This document shows positions 1 to 8,338 of a stretch of DNA of 64,000 nucleotides, piece by piece. Both the position numbers and the translations under genes were made by a program. Numbering within the stretch: position 1 is the stretch's first letter; the number at the start of each line of letters is the position of its first letter. Source of the stretch: an uncultured Tenacibaculum sp. (GTDB taxonomy: Bacteria > Bacteroidota > Bacteroidia > Flavobacteriales > Flavobacteriaceae); contig CANMWK010000004.1 in the NCBI GenBank assembly GCA_947501615.1, forward strand, positions 124,001-188,000. Direction: 5' to 3'. Below the pieces are notes generated by a model. The model did no database searches, had not been told where the DNA came from, and was given only the letters and a program-made list of their open reading frames with translations.

Positions 1-50
1 TTTTAAAGCTTAATAGCAACATCACTTCTTAAATAATCTTTTCTATTAAA

Positions 51-1703
51 TTATTTTCCTTTTGTTACTAATTCTGCCATTTTTAAAGCATTGTATGCAT
101 TAACAACTCTACCAGAAACAGATAATTCTGAGAAAGGTACTAATACTACTTCGTTACCATATCTTCCTCCTGTTCCAGGCTTATTAACTTGCATGTTAAT
201 TTTTGTTCCAGAATTCATGATAATTCGCTTTACTTGACTTGCAGATAGTTGTGGGTAATACGAACGAATTAACGCCGCAACACCAGCTGTAGATGGAGAT
301 GCCATAGATGTACCACTAAAATGCTTATATTCATTTTCTGGAGTAGTAGAGTATACTTCTACACCAGGAGCAAATACGTCTACATTACGTTTACCGTAAT
401 TAGAAAATCCTGCTGGTAATTTTTCATTATAGTTCGCACTCATAGCACCAACAGTTAAAAAGTTATCTGAAATTTCATTTATTAAATCTGGGGCATCATT
501 CGGGAATGTTTTTTCAACATCGATATTTTTACCATCGTTTCCAGCTGCATTTACAATTAACACATCTTTGTCTGCTGCATATCTAATTGCATCGTAAACC
601 CATTCTTTATTTGGTGAAAATGCTTTACCGAAACTTGTGTTGATTACTTTAGCTCCGTTATCTACAGCATATCGAATACCTAAAGCAACATCTTTATCAT
701 ACTCATCTCCGTCAGAAACAGAACGTACAGCCATTATCTTTACGTTTGTCGCTACACCGTCCATTCCTTTGCCATTATTACGAGTTGCACCTATAATACC
801 AGATACGTGAGAACCATGTGCTTCATTTTTTTCAGAATGCCCTGTATTACCATTTCCAGAACCTGGTTTATCGTTAATATCATACGCATTGTCACCAACT
901 ACTTTACGATAATCTGTCTTTAAATTTTCCCCATTTATTGTTTTATCAGACTTTTTAATCTCACCTCGTAAAGCTTTTTCCATGCCTTTTACAGTCATAC
1001 CATTCGCTTGAACAAAACCTACTGCAAATTGTGCGGCTTTCTGTACTTCGGTATTATCTGTTTTTATAGCTTTTACCTCATCAAAAGTGTACTCATCTTT
1101 CTTTAAGTGATCTTTTAATGCCTTATCTGCAAAAAGTAAATTGGAAAGATAGTTTTGGTATCTAAACTTTATTTCTTTAGCTTCTTTTACTTTACCATCT
1201 TGATATGCTTTTACTTCAGCTAAAGTTTCAGCATCCGCTATGGAAGGGTTCATTAAAATACGCTCGTACTCCAAATGCTCTGTATAAGAATCTCCTAAGA
1301 AGTTCCATCCGTTAATATCATCAACATAACCATTGTTATCATCATCTTTACCATTTCCAGCTATTTCTTTAGTATTTACCCAAGCTACATCTTTTAAATC
1401 TTCATGAGTTAGGTCTGTACCACTATCTACTACCCCTACAATAACTGGAACTCCTTTTTTTCCTTTTAAAAAATCGTATGCTTTACTCAAACTCATACCA
1501 GGAATAGTATCCGTTGCTAAATCTAAATGTTGCCAATTTTGTTTTTCTGCTTCAGTTAATGCTGCTTTTTTTGCAGGAATTGAAACTTCATTATCTGTTC
1601 CTGAAGGAATTATTATTTTTTTTACGTTAGCTGTTGATGAACAACTTGCTAAGCTAACTAAAACGATTGAAGATAAAACCGGTTTGTATACTCTCATTTT
1701 CAT
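51..1703 (-). CDS. S8 family serine peptidase, lipoprotein
   Basis: Subtilisin-like protease of 550 residues. The N-terminus is a lipoprotein signal peptide with lipobox ending at Cys21 (SLASC), so it is probably anchored in the periplasm or outer membrane. The catalytic triad is visible: Asp93 in VVDSGTD, His296 in HGSHVSG, Ser465 in GTSMASP, plus oxyanion Asn388 in AAGND. About 170 residues, rich in Lys and Glu, are inserted between Asp and His, a spacing seen in Bacteroidota S8 lipoproteins. There is no T9SS C-terminal domain. It lies 7 bp downstream of the MBL-fold gene and is probably cotranscribed with it. A second Met at residue 3 is an alternative start. Substrate unknown. Confidence 0.93.
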   Translation of the reverse strand: MKMRVYKPVLSSIVLVSLASCSSTANVKKIIIPSGTDNEVSIPAKKAALTEAEKQNWQHLDLATDTIPGMSLSKAYDFLKGKKGVPVIVGVVDSGTDLTHEDLKDVAWVNTKEIAGNGKDDDNNGYVDDINGWNFLGDSYTEHLEYERILMNPSIADAETLAEVKAYQDGKVKEAKEIKFRYQNYLSNLLFADKALKDHLKKDEYTFDEVKAIKTDNTEVQKAAQFAVGFVQANGMTVKGMEKALRGEIKKSDKTINGENLKTDYRKVVGDNAYDINDKPGSGNGNTGHSEKNEAHGSHVSGIIGATRNNGKGMDGVATNVKIMAVRSVSDGDEYDKDVALGIRYAVDNGAKVINTSFGKAFSPNKEWVYDAIRYAADKDVLIVNAAGNDGKNIDVEKTFPNDAPDLINEISDNFLTVGAMSANYNEKLPAGFSNYGKRNVDVFAPGVEVYSTTPENEYKHFSGTSMASPSTAGVAALIRSYYPQLSASQVKRIIMNSGTKINMQVNKPGTGGRYGNEVVLVPFSELSVSGRVVNAYNALKMAELVTKGK

Positions 1704-1710
1704 TTCTCTC

Positions 1711-2556
1711 TTAATTAAATATCTCTCTAAATTTGTATGTTTCGTTTAATCGAACTCCTTTTTCTGTATGTTGAACAGTAATTAATTCATGATGTGCATC
1801 ATGTTCTAAAAAAAGGATGTATTCTTTATCTGCTGCTTCTGTTAAAAAAGCTTCTTTTTCTTTTAAAGTTACTAAAGGACGAGTGTCGTAACCCATAATG
1901 TATGGTAAGGGAATATGTCCCGCTGTTGGCAATAAATCAGCCATAAACACTATGGTTTTTCCTTTGTATTCTATTTTTGGCAGCATTTGTTTCTCTGTAT
2001 GTCCATCTTTAAAAAGCACATCAAACCCTACATCGTCTTTTGCATTTAAGTGTAAAAAATTTAGCTGACCGCTTTCTTCTATCGGAAGTATATTTTCTGT
2101 TAAAAATGATGCTTTCTCCCTAGGGTTCGGGTGTATAGCCCAATCCCAATGACGACTATTACTCCAAAATCTAGCATTTTTAAATGCAGGTTCATAACCT
2201 GTTCGATCTTTATTAAATTGAATGGCTCCTCCACAATGGTCGAAGTGTAGATGTGTTAAAAACACATCGGTTATATCATCTCGATGAAAACCTATCTTTG
2301 CGAGTGACGTGTCTAAAGAAAAATCACCAAATAAATGGTAATATCCGAAAAACTTATCTGATTGTTTGTTTCCTATACCTGTATCTATTAATGTCAAACG
2401 ATCTCCATCTTCAATAAGCAAACATCGCATAGACATATCTATCATATTATTATGATCTGCAGGATTTGTTCGTTGCCATAAAGACCTTGGAACTACACCA
2501 AACATAGCTCCGCCATCTAATTTAAAGTTTCCTGTTTCGATTGGGTAAATACGCAT
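1711..2556 (-). CDS. MBL-fold metallo-hydrolase
   Basis: Metallo-beta-lactamase-superfamily hydrolase of 281 residues, with no signal peptide and so cytoplasmic. The dinuclear metal-binding signature is intact: His102, His104, Asp106 and His107 in THLHFDHCGG. Further candidate ligands are the His in FKDGHTEKQ, the Asp in VFMADLLP and the His in LEHDAHH near the C-terminus. The family includes lactonases, glyoxalase-like and phosphodiesterase enzymes, and the substrate cannot be told from sequence. It is the first gene of a two-gene unit with the S8 lipoprotein. A perfect 20-bp palindrome lies about 20 bp upstream of the start codon and may control the unit. Confidence 0.9.
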   Translation of the reverse strand: MRIYPIETGNFKLDGGAMFGVVPRSLWQRTNPADHNNMIDMSMRCLLIEDGDRLTLIDTGIGNKQSDKFFGYYHLFGDFSLDTSLAKIGFHRDDITDVFLTHLHFDHCGGAIQFNKDRTGYEPAFKNARFWSNSRHWDWAIHPNPREKASFLTENILPIEESGQLNFLHLNAKDDVGFDVLFKDGHTEKQMLPKIEYKGKTIVFMADLLPTAGHIPLPYIMGYDTRPLVTLKEKEAFLTEAADKEYILFLEHDAHHELITVQHTEKGVRLNETYKFREIFN

Positions 2557-2575
2557 GTAACAAAGATGCGAAAAA

Positions 2576-2595
2576 TTAACGAGTTAACTCGTTAA
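2576..2595. promoter_or_regulatory. Perfect 20-bp palindrome upstream of the MBL/S8 genes
   Basis: TTAACGAGTTAACTCGTTAA reads identically on both strands and begins 19 bp upstream of the ATG at 2556. On the minus strand it sits just before a weak -7-like box (CATCTTTG, 2561-2568). The symmetry and place suggest an operator for a dimeric repressor; this is inference. Confidence 0.45.
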
Positions 2596-2655
2596 TAATA
2601 TTGTAATACGAAAAGATAAGTATTTCTTAATTGTATGTATGAATTATTTTATATG

Positions 2656-3567
2656 TTATTTATCTTCTTTTTCTAATAAATATCCTATTGTAAAATTGCT
2701 TTCCCAGTCAAAAATCACTGTTTTACAATTGGTTCCCGCTAAGATTGCTTTGTATATGTTTACACCTGATTTTACCTTTCTACCTTTTGCGGCAACCAGA
2801 TCATCAAATTTATCACCATCCGTATGAAGTTTAGTGTATCTTTCATCTGCTTTCCGCATACTTTTTGCTAAAACCGCAGGTATTCCTCCTAGAAGGAAAC
2901 AATATTTTCTGTTTTGAACTGGAACTTTCGATACCATTTCTTTAACATCTTTATACACGATTTCATCTTCAACTCCTTTCTGATGATATTTACTTCCATG
3001 AGTCTCTAGAGCACTAATATTTTCGTCTTTGAAATACGATATTTTGGTATTTCCTGAACCTATATCTACAACAAAAGACTCTTTACTATATTTCTTCGGT
3101 AAAACCGATTTCAAAATATAAACAGCTTCTTCTCTAGAGTTAACTACCTTAACTTTATGGCTTTTTTTCTTTAACTCTTCAACTATTAACTGCGTTCCTT
3201 CTTCTTTTATAGCTCCTGAACTAACCACGAAATTAATATGTTCTTGTTGCACACCTAAATCTGCTACTTCTTTAAGAAACATGTTTAGTTTACTGTCAAT
3301 TTCATCAGTATTGGTCATTCCTTCAGCAATCAAACTTTTTCCATATGCATGATGCTTTACACTCCAATTCTTGCTACTATCTATTTCGATTACAAAGTAA
3401 TTAAAACCGGTAGTCCCAAGTTCAACAACGCCTTTTAAAACTCCATTAACAGGAGGGCTTGGTGTATATGTAAACTCGATTTGTTCTTCTTTGTTTTGAG
3501 TACTTTTAGGTTTACATTCAACACAAAAAACTACTGCTAACACACATATATATTGCACATACTTCAT
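2656..3567 (-). CDS. Ppx/GppA-like phosphatase family protein, exported paralogue 1
   Basis: A 303-residue protein of the exopolyphosphatase / pppGpp phosphatase (ASKHA) fold. The first phosphate loop VVELGTTGFN, the Glu-containing SREEAVYI segment that matches the Ppx catalytic-Glu region, the second phosphate loop FVVDIGSGNTK and the LLGGIPAV segment are all visible. Unlike canonical cytosolic Ppx/GppA it starts with a hydrophobic signal segment (residues 1-19) followed by Cys19, a weak lipobox (VEC), so it is probably exported. It lacks the C-terminal HD domain of long Ppx proteins. A clear paralogue follows 58 bp upstream (3626-4582); the two form a tandem duplication. Activity on polyphosphate is plausible but unproven. 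Confidence 0.75.
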   Translation of the reverse strand: MKYVQYICVLAVVFCVECKPKSTQNKEEQIEFTYTPSPPVNGVLKGVVELGTTGFNYFVIEIDSSKNWSVKHHAYGKSLIAEGMTNTDEIDSKLNMFLKEVADLGVQQEHINFVVSSGAIKEEGTQLIVEELKKKSHKVKVVNSREEAVYILKSVLPKKYSKESFVVDIGSGNTKISYFKDENISALETHGSKYHQKGVEDEIVYKDVKEMVSKVPVQNRKYCFLLGGIPAVLAKSMRKADERYTKLHTDGDKFDDLVAAKGRKVKSGVNIYKAILAGTNCKTVIFDWESNFTIGYLLEKEDK

Positions 3568-3625
3568 AAGTATACTAATTACTTTAATACAAAATGAATT
3601 GGAAAATTAAAGAATTTAATGTTAA

Positions 3626-4582
3626 CTAGTATGCTAAATCTAATAAAAATCCGATCGTAAAATTTGAATCCCAGTCAAAAACAATAGTCTTTGGATTCGT
3701 AGCTTTATTTATGGCATTAAAAATATTGACACCACTTTTAACTTTTAACCCTTTTTTCTCTATAAGGCTCTTATATTGAATTGAATCTTGATGAAGTGCT
3801 GTAAATCTTTCCTTCTGAAATCTTATCCCTTTTGCCATTTGATAAGGAACTCCTCCAATAATAAAATATTGAGCCCTTTTTTTCTCAGGTACATTCTTTG
3901 CTATTTTAACTACTTCGTTATAAACATAATTATCATCTATGTTTTTCTGAAAATATTTAGATCCAAATGTTTCTTTACAAACAATTGTATCTCCTTGAAC
4001 GTAAGAAATTTTAGTATTTCCTGAACCTATATCTACAACAAAAGCAGTATTTTCTAGCTCCTTAGGCATTACAGACTTTAAAGCGTATTGGCCTTCTTCC
4101 TCTGCAGTAACAACATTAATTTTATACCCTAATTTTATTAGTTCTTTTTTTACTAGTTGTGTCATGTCTTTTTTATCAGCCCCAGAACTTATTACAAAGT
4201 GAATATGCTCGGAGGCTACACCAAAGTCAACTATTTTTTGAATGTATGCTTGTAATTTTAATTGAATCTCTTTAGTAGTTGTTTTTCCATCTAAAATTAA
4301 GCTACTTCCATATGCTTTGTTTTTAATCTCCCAATTTTTGTCTTTATCTACATTAATTATAAACGAATTAAAACCAGATGCTCCAAGTTCTACAACGGCT
4401 TTTAACTTCCCTTGTATTGGCTTTGAAGGTTTGTATAAAAATTGTTGTTTTAATACAGTGTCTTGATGTGTTTGCTCTGGTATCCTTTTTGTAGTTTCTT
4501 TGGTAATTTTTGTGTTTTTATCTTCTAATTTACAAGAATATAAAAACAATACTGATAGCATAAAAAATACTATTCTTTTCAT
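3626..4582 (-). CDS. Ppx/GppA-like phosphatase family lipoprotein, paralogue 2
   Basis: Paralogue of the neighbour at 2656-3567, similar throughout (VVELGASGFN, AEEEGQYALKS, FVVDIGSGNTK and FIIGGVPY match the same ASKHA motifs; both end in a FDWxSNFTIG block). I start it at the ATG at 4582, because the residues from there (MKRIVFFMLSVLFLYSC) make a proper lipoprotein signal with a lipobox Cys17, whereas the longer frame from 4648 adds 22 unlikely residues. An outer-membrane or periplasmic lipoprotein with a Ppx/GppA fold is unusual, as the known enzymes act in the cytosol. Probably cotranscribed with paralogue 1. Exact function unknown. Confidence 0.75.
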   Translation of the reverse strand: MKRIVFFMLSVLFLYSCKLEDKNTKITKETTKRIPEQTHQDTVLKQQFLYKPSKPIQGKLKAVVELGASGFNSFIINVDKDKNWEIKNKAYGSSLILDGKTTTKEIQLKLQAYIQKIVDFGVASEHIHFVISSGADKKDMTQLVKKELIKLGYKINVVTAEEEGQYALKSVMPKELENTAFVVDIGSGNTKISYVQGDTIVCKETFGSKYFQKNIDDNYVYNEVVKIAKNVPEKKRAQYFIIGGVPYQMAKGIRFQKERFTALHQDSIQYKSLIEKKGLKVKSGVNIFNAINKATNPKTIVFDWDSNFTIGFLLDLAY

Positions 4583-4634
4583 TGTTTGCATAGTTTTTAA
4601 AATCCAATAAAGCTTGAGTTGATTTTTTACTGAA

Positions 4635-4680
4635 TAAGCTATAATCATGAATCATTCGTTGGTAATTCACTTATAGCTTA
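4635..4680. promoter_or_regulatory. Inverted repeat upstream of the Ppx-like pair
   Basis: Perfect 10-bp arms TAAGCTATAA (4635-4644) and TTATAGCTTA (4671-4680) are separated by 26 bp and lie 53-98 bp upstream of the ATG at 4582. It could be a leader hairpin or an operator; no recognised riboswitch motif was seen. The rest of the 4583-4868 gap shows nothing I recognise. Confidence 0.35.
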
Positions 4681-4868
4681 GTAGATGACAAAAATCTTAA
4701 AATATTATTCCCCTTCCTTTACTACAAAAGTAAATTTCTATTCAGAAAAAACCTTGTAATAATGTTACATTAAAAATAAGATATGAATCATTGTTTTATA
4801 ACCATTTAATTTATCTTTTTTTAAATATGTTACTTCAGTAGCTTAATTTCAAAACTCAAAAAATTGAT

Positions 4869-4901
4869 AAAAAAAACTCCAGTCAATTGAATTGACTGGA
4901 G
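4869..4901 (-). terminator. Rho-independent terminator of the lamin-tail/spondin gene
   Basis: On the minus strand a near-perfect stem (CTCCAGTCAATT and its complement, 4877-4901) is followed by a run of T, about 70 bp after the stop codon of the gene at 4972-7311. Stem plus T-tract is direct sequence evidence. Confidence 0.8.
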
Positions 4902-4971
4902 ACATAATCTCAAATTAATACATCAAATAAATTAATCCTATTTTACAAACTACTAATGCAACTTGTAATTT

Positions 4972-7311
4972 TTATTGAGGTTGGATATTCACCTCTATTA
5001 AATTGTAACCTCCTCTTGGATCACCAAACCATGTTACACCTGGAGAACTATCAATAGCTCCTTTTCCAAATTGTACATCGTTTAATGTTGCTACTCTTCT
5101 AATTAAATTGTCTCCATCAGTTGTACCTGTATTTGGTCCTGATTGTCTTGGCGCTTGATTAGCTCCGAATCCAACTTCTTCGTCAGCCTCAGTTCCTGCA
5201 TCAAAAAGGTAGGTTTCATCACTTTCAGAAGTTCCTGAGAACGCTGTCCCGTTTTCATCAAATAATGCAACTCCATTATTATTGTAACTGATGAACCAGT
5301 CGTTAGTATCTACTAACATTGTTCCGAATCCTAGTTTATAATCTAAACCTTGTGGAACTTCAATAGTGAATGTTAATGATTCTCCTGGTTTTACTGGAGC
5401 AGTTTCGTTACTCTTAGCCACTGGAAGACCTAAGCCTTTTAAATATTCATAAGCTACTTGGTTGTTCCCATCTTCTGCGATCTCTTCTAAACCACTAGAT
5501 ACTTTTGCTTGTTCTCCTTGTACAAACCATGGATCTTTTGCTGTACTGAATGCATATAATACTGCAGGAGAAAATACTGTATATGAAGATGATAAACGTA
5601 ATGGAGCTCCTTGAGATCCTGTTGCGTTAAACCACTGGTATAATGGCATTGGGTTACCAGCTTCAGCTATTTCTTTTAATCCATATCCTCTATCTGGCTG
5701 TCCAACTGTGAATAAAGGTGCGTTTTGAGCGTGCAACACAGCCAAACCTGGAGTAAGTACGACTGGAGTACTTCCTACAGCTCCCATTAAATTTGTTAAT
5801 GTTAATGTGAAATATCTTGTTGAACTATCGTAAGCTAACTCTGTTTTTAAATAAGCAGTAACATCATCATTTACTACACGAACTGTATTATCGTCATCTG
5901 GACTACCAGCTGTTCCTCCATTTGGCTCAGTTGCTATTGTAGCAGGATCTTCTTCCTCTGTTCCAGCATCCCATAAATAAATTTGATTACTAATATCTCC
6001 TGTTACTGCACTTCCGCTTGCATCGAAAAGATCAATTCCGCTCATTTTTGGAGCAAAGAACCAGTCGTTAGTTGCAGCAGACATAGAAGCAAAACTTAAT
6101 TTAGTTCCTGGTATTGCTTTAAATTTTACTGAATAACTTCCGTTAACATCTGTAACTGGACCTGGATTTGCAGCCCCTGTTGGTGTGTTAAAAACTTGAG
6201 TTCCTAAATAGTTAATCTTATTTGTAATAGTTACTGTGAATCTTGTTTTTGCAGCTTCAGCAGCATTTCCTCTACCAAAAGTTGGGTTTACAGCTTCTTT
6301 CCAATCAGAAATAGCATCACCTTCACCGTCATAAGCTAAACTATAACTTTCTAATCTTACTTGTGGAACAAAATCTCCTGATGTCCAAATTCCTGCAGCA
6401 ACAGCTACATTTTCTCTAGCACTTCCTGAAGCTCCCCATTGTACGAAATCTAAAATTGCATCTGGATTCGTAAATGCATTTGTTGAATAGAAACCTAATC
6501 CAGCACTTTCACTTAATTGATCCCAGTTTACTACGAAAAACTCACCAGGGTTTAATTGTGCAGATCCGCTTACTACAGAAGCATTTCTGATTTGTAAATA
6601 CTGTCCTGGTCCTAAACATAACCAATAGTCACTTACATCTACAGCAACATCTCCGTTGTTCCATAACTCAATTAACTTATCTTGTCCGTAATTCACCTCA
6701 TTAATTACCACCGAACGAACATCATCAGCTGGCGCCATTAATACATTTTCGTTTCCAAAAGTAACTTGAGTAGTTTCCGCCCAATTCATTACCCCATTAC
6801 CTTCACCATCGTAAATAATACTATTATCTTCACTTTTTACAGTAGGTACAAAATCTCCTGCTGTCCAAATTCCTGCAGATGCAGCAACATTTTCTCTAGC
6901 TGATCCTGAATCTCCATATTGAACAAAATCGATAATTGCATCTGGATTCGTAAATTCATTAGTAGAATATAATCCTAATCCACCTTTATCATCTGGTAAA
7001 TTATAACTCACTACTAAATATCCACCTGCTTGAATAGTTGTATTTCCTGATTCTGGAGTTAAATCTCCAATTTTTTGATATGCTCCTGGTCCTAAGCATA
7101 ACCAATAATCACTTATATCTGCTGATTCGGCACCTCTGTTATAAATTTCAATAAGATCTCTACTTCCTTGATATTTTATTTCATTAAATACAACATCTTT
7201 CTTTGCTACTACAGGAGGATTACCATTATCTGGTACTGTAACGTCTTCATCGTCGCTACATGATACAACTAACAACAACATTGTTAGTATGAAATAATTA
7301 AATGTTTTCAT
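4972..7311 (-). CDS. Surface lipoprotein with two lamin-tail and two spondin-N-like domains
   Basis: A 779-residue lipoprotein (signal ending LLLVVSC, Cys18) followed by the acidic stretch SDDED, which matches the Bacteroidota lipoprotein export signal for outer-leaflet exposure. Two lamin-tail domains come first (about 38-190 and 195-350; both carry DISDYWLCLGPG or DVSDYWLCLGPG, GLGLYSTNEFTNPDAI-like blocks and SARENVA). Two Spondin_N-like domains follow (about 357-490 and 490-775), recognised by SFASMSAATNDWFF, GTMLVDTNDWF, LWDAGTEEEDP and FDAGTEADEE. Lamin-tail domains are common in secreted bacterial nucleases and surface proteins; no catalytic domain is visible here. Probably an adhesion or cell-surface structural protein (inference). 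Confidence 0.82.
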   Translation of the reverse strand: MKTFNYFILTMLLLVVSCSDDEDVTVPDNGNPPVVAKKDVVFNEIKYQGSRDLIEIYNRGAESADISDYWLCLGPGAYQKIGDLTPESGNTTIQAGGYLVVSYNLPDDKGGLGLYSTNEFTNPDAIIDFVQYGDSGSARENVAASAGIWTAGDFVPTVKSEDNSIIYDGEGNGVMNWAETTQVTFGNENVLMAPADDVRSVVINEVNYGQDKLIELWNNGDVAVDVSDYWLCLGPGQYLQIRNASVVSGSAQLNPGEFFVVNWDQLSESAGLGFYSTNAFTNPDAILDFVQWGASGSARENVAVAAGIWTSGDFVPQVRLESYSLAYDGEGDAISDWKEAVNPTFGRGNAAEAAKTRFTVTITNKINYLGTQVFNTPTGAANPGPVTDVNGSYSVKFKAIPGTKLSFASMSAATNDWFFAPKMSGIDLFDASGSAVTGDISNQIYLWDAGTEEEDPATIATEPNGGTAGSPDDDNTVRVVNDDVTAYLKTELAYDSSTRYFTLTLTNLMGAVGSTPVVLTPGLAVLHAQNAPLFTVGQPDRGYGLKEIAEAGNPMPLYQWFNATGSQGAPLRLSSSYTVFSPAVLYAFSTAKDPWFVQGEQAKVSSGLEEIAEDGNNQVAYEYLKGLGLPVAKSNETAPVKPGESLTFTIEVPQGLDYKLGFGTMLVDTNDWFISYNNNGVALFDENGTAFSGTSESDETYLFDAGTEADEEVGFGANQAPRQSGPNTGTTDGDNLIRRVATLNDVQFGKGAIDSSPGVTWFGDPRGGYNLIEVNIQPQ

Positions 7312-7816
7312 GTTAAATACTTTTTACTGGTTTACACCACAAAAGTATTTTAAGACACTGCTAACAAAACCATTAAATAGAGTTAGAGGGAAATAAAATA
7401 GGTTAAGAGGGAAAAAGAAACGTTGAAAGGAATGCTAAAAATCAATAAAACTTGCATAATTGAATGTATTCACACATGAAGTTTTTAACAAGTACTATAT
7501 TACTTTGATACAAGCATCAGGAGGAATTAAAGACTGGACTATCCTCCTACGATTAAAACTAAACCTTATTAAAAACAATAACACAGCCTAAATATTTAGA
7601 CTGTGTCATCTTACCTGTTAAATCATATAGTTAAGTGAAAAACATTGTCCCCCAACTTGGCTTTTTAAATAACTATTGATTTGACTATAAAACAAATATA
7701 TAGCAAACCTTGATATGAAATCTTCAAATATGTTACATCTATTATAAATGGGTTAAAAAAAAGTGTTTTCGGTAATTTTTGTGTTATAAGAAGAAAACAA
7801 TGTAACATTTTTGAAC
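7312..7816. other. Intergenic region with a degenerate repeat and a palindrome
   Basis: No coding potential seen. It contains a degenerate copy of the intergenic repeat family (about 7476-7559: GATACAAGCATC...CTACGATTAAAA) and a near-perfect 26-bp palindrome at 7581-7606 with ACACAG/CTGTGT outer arms and a CTAAATATTTAG core (one mismatch), which could be a bidirectional terminator. Confidence 0.5.
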
Positions 7817-7853
7817 AAAAAAAAGTCTCAATAGTTTAACTATTAAGACTTTT
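7817..7853 (-). terminator. Terminator of tRNA-Cys
   Basis: On the minus strand, immediately after the tRNA, AAAAGTCTTAATAG pairs with CTATTGAGACTTTT around a short loop and ends in a long T-tract (7817-7824). Classic intrinsic terminator. Confidence 0.75.
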
Positions 7854-7854
7854 G

Positions 7855-7925
7855 AGGTGTCGAGCGGATTCGAACCGCTGTAGATGGTGTTGCAGACCAC
7901 TGCCTAGCCACTCGGCCACGACACC
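7855..7925 (-). tRNA. tRNA-Cys (anticodon GCA)
   Basis: Read on the minus strand, the acceptor arms GGTGTCG and CGACACC pair perfectly with discriminator U. The anticodon loop is CTGCAAC, giving anticodon GCA, and the T arm is AGCGG-TTCGAAT-CCGCT. The U discriminator is the expected identity element for tRNA-Cys. CCA is not encoded. Terminator follows directly. Confidence 0.95.
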
Positions 7926-7975
7926 TTTAATGAGAATGCAAATTTAAACTTTTTCTGTTTAGTCGCAAGGATTTT

Positions 7976-8338
7976 TTAACTTTTACGTGTATCAGACATT
8001 ACAATTGTTACTTCTCCTACGTTTCCGCCTATTGGTGGATTTATTTTTGACACACTAATTTCTGCTTCTTCAACCAAAGGTATTTCACTAAAAATTCGAT
8101 CTAACATCCTCTGAGCCACCTGTTCTAGTAATTTAGAACGCTTGTTCATTTCTTCTTTGGCTATTTTGTTTAAATGTACATAATCGATTGTATCATCTAA
8201 TTCATCTGTTTGTGCAGAAAGTGCTAAATTTCCTTTCACTTCTATGTCAACTCGATATTCTGAACCTATTTTTGCTTCTTCTTCCAAACATCCGTGATTC
8301 GTAAAAATCTTAATATTCGTTACTTTTATTACTCCCAT
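7976..8338 (-). CDS. folB: Dihydroneopterin aldolase
   Basis: A 120-residue FolB-family enzyme that converts 7,8-dihydroneopterin to 6-hydroxymethyl-7,8-dihydropterin and glycolaldehyde in folate biosynthesis. Length is typical. Recognisable blocks are the N-terminal FTNHGCLEEEAKIGSEYRVD, the LDDTIDYVHL region with the conserved Tyr, the LLEQVAQRML helix with its pterin-binding Glu, and the C-terminal VSKINPPIGG. It abuts the sortilin-like gene downstream on the minus strand's upstream side (TAAATG junction at 8336-8341), so it is translated from the same transcript although the functions seem unrelated. Confidence 0.92.
   Translation of the reverse strand: MGVIKVTNIKIFTNHGCLEEEAKIGSEYRVDIEVKGNLALSAQTDELDDTIDYVHLNKIAKEEMNKRSKLLEQVAQRMLDRIFSEIPLVEEAEISVSKINPPIGGNVGEVTIVMSDTRKS

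Noticed and set aside
2639..2827. Plus-strand ORF opposite the Ppx-like gene
   Set aside because: It lies antisense within a clear protein-coding gene and its translation has no recognisable motif or upstream signal.
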